DNA of 14,856 bases from Pseudomonadota bacterium. GTDB lineage: Bacteria > Bdellovibrionota > Oligoflexia > Oligoflexales > Oligoflexaceae. How positions within the stretch are numbered: position 1 is the first letter of the stretch; every line of letters starts with the position of its first letter. Location: positions 1 to 14,856 of the forward strand of contig JAKQGS010000189.1 in assembly GCA_029556045.1 (NCBI GenBank). The letters run 5' to 3'. The position numbers were made by a program, and so were the translations under genes. Below, piece by piece: positions 14,502 through 14,856 of this stretch. The notes under the pieces are model-generated. The model had not been told where the DNA came from. It did not search any database and was given only the letters and a program-made list of their open reading frames with translations.

Positions 14502-14856
14502 TCAAGTCTTTGATCCGGTATGTTCCAGGGGACGCCCAACCCCTTCGTAATAAAATCCCTGCCGACGCAAGGTTTCAGGTTCAAATTGATTGCGCAAATC
14601 AAAAATCGCCCGTCCCTTCATCAACGATGCCGCCTTTTTCCAATTTGGCCGGCGATACTCGCGCCACTCCGTCACCAACACCATGGCGTCAGCACCCTGT
14701 AGGGCGTCATAGGAACTTTCCGCATAGGACAGCCCCTTTTGCTCCCCAAACTCACGGACAAAGGATTTCATGGCCTCCGGATCGTGCGCCACCACTTTGG
14801 CCCCCCAATGGAGCAGCCGTTGAATGATGATGGCTGCGGGGGTTTCCCGCACGTCA
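14502..14856 (-). CDS. ugd: UDP-glucose/UDP-sugar 6-dehydrogenase, C-terminal part (partial)
   Basis: The last 117 codons of a gene that continues beyond the right edge. Reading back into the edge gives D-V-R-E-T-P-A, the conserved opening of the C-terminal UDP-sugar-binding domain. AHDPEAM, SYDAL-GADAMVLVTEW and IFDLRN follow, all usual in this family. The enzyme oxidises UDP-glucose to UDP-glucuronate for surface polysaccharides, with NAD. The codon at 14850-14852 is GTG (Val) within the domain, so it is not a start. UDP-ManNAc and UDP-GlcNAc dehydrogenases share this domain, so substrate is not certain, although the VTEW pattern favours UDP-glucose. Confidence 0.88.
   Translation of the reverse strand, partial: DVRETPAAIIIQRLLHWGAKVVAHDPEAMKSFVREFGEQKGLSYAESSYDALQGADAMVLVTEWREYRRPNWKKAASLMKGRAIFDLRNQFEPETLRRQGFYYEGVGRPLEHTGSKT

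Noticed and set aside
1..14856. Mobile element, CRISPR array, tRNA or toxin-antitoxin locus
   Set aside because: Read on both strands, I saw no transposase, integrase, regularly spaced repeats, tRNA-like fold or small paired toxin/antitoxin genes. Gene order and base composition look chromosomal throughout.

Overview
The window is gene-dense, with GC in the mid-50s by eye, and holds twelve protein-coding genes, two of them cut by the window edges. I see no tRNA, rRNA, CRISPR array, insertion sequence, phage gene or attachment site. The host is Gram-negative: there are lipoprotein signal peptides, diaminopimelate decarboxylase, and a RimB/RimK pair typical of proteobacteria. The several cell-envelope lipoproteins with low-complexity linkers fit a Bdellovibrionota/Oligoflexia-like or deltaproteobacterial lineage. 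That placement is an inference of low confidence.

Layout, left to right. (1) Positions 1-76: the N-terminus of a membrane-anchored protein on the minus strand. It is separated by a clear rho-independent terminator (142-166) from a lipoprotein with a c-type-haem-like C-terminal domain (206-769, minus). (2) A 265-base intergenic region with three short inverted repeats lies before a plus-strand lipoprotein (1035-1790) that has a Pro/Thr linker. (3) Converging on it with a 4-base gap is a 582-residue chymotrypsin-fold lipoprotein (1795-3543, minus) whose catalytic serine is alanine. (4) A tightly coupled minus-strand pair follows: an FAD disulfide reductase (4922-6358) and a CPA2 cation/proton antiporter (3598-4920). 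(5) Divergent from it is a YdeP/FdhF-like molybdopterin oxidoreductase (6520-8703, plus). (6) A minus-strand pair encodes an intact secreted subtilisin-family protease (9238-10611) and, 18 bases downstream, a small secreted protein of unknown function (8725-9219). (7) The right third is a five-gene minus-strand operon: ugd (partial), lysA, rimB, rimK and an alpha/beta-hydrolase-OsmC fusion. Its junctions are +3, -4, -4 and +25 bases.

How the genes may work together. The right-hand operon joins precursor supply (UDP-glucuronate, lysine) to post-translational glutamylation of ribosomal protein S6 (RimK ligase, RimB protease) and to an OsmC-type peroxide-defence protein. The reductase/antiporter pair and the YdeP-like oxidoreductase share a divergent promoter region and are both plausible redox or acid stress functions. 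The most unusual content is a pair of apparently disarmed serine-enzyme domains: an S1 protease fold with Ser replaced by Ala, and an alpha/beta-hydrolase fold with Ser replaced by Gly and the rest of its triad gone. Other points worth a look are a CX4CH haem motif, a 9-base G tract in the subtilase signal peptide, and a basic tail on RimB. I did not find a clearly new multi-gene system; the novelty is at the level of single proteins and small operons.
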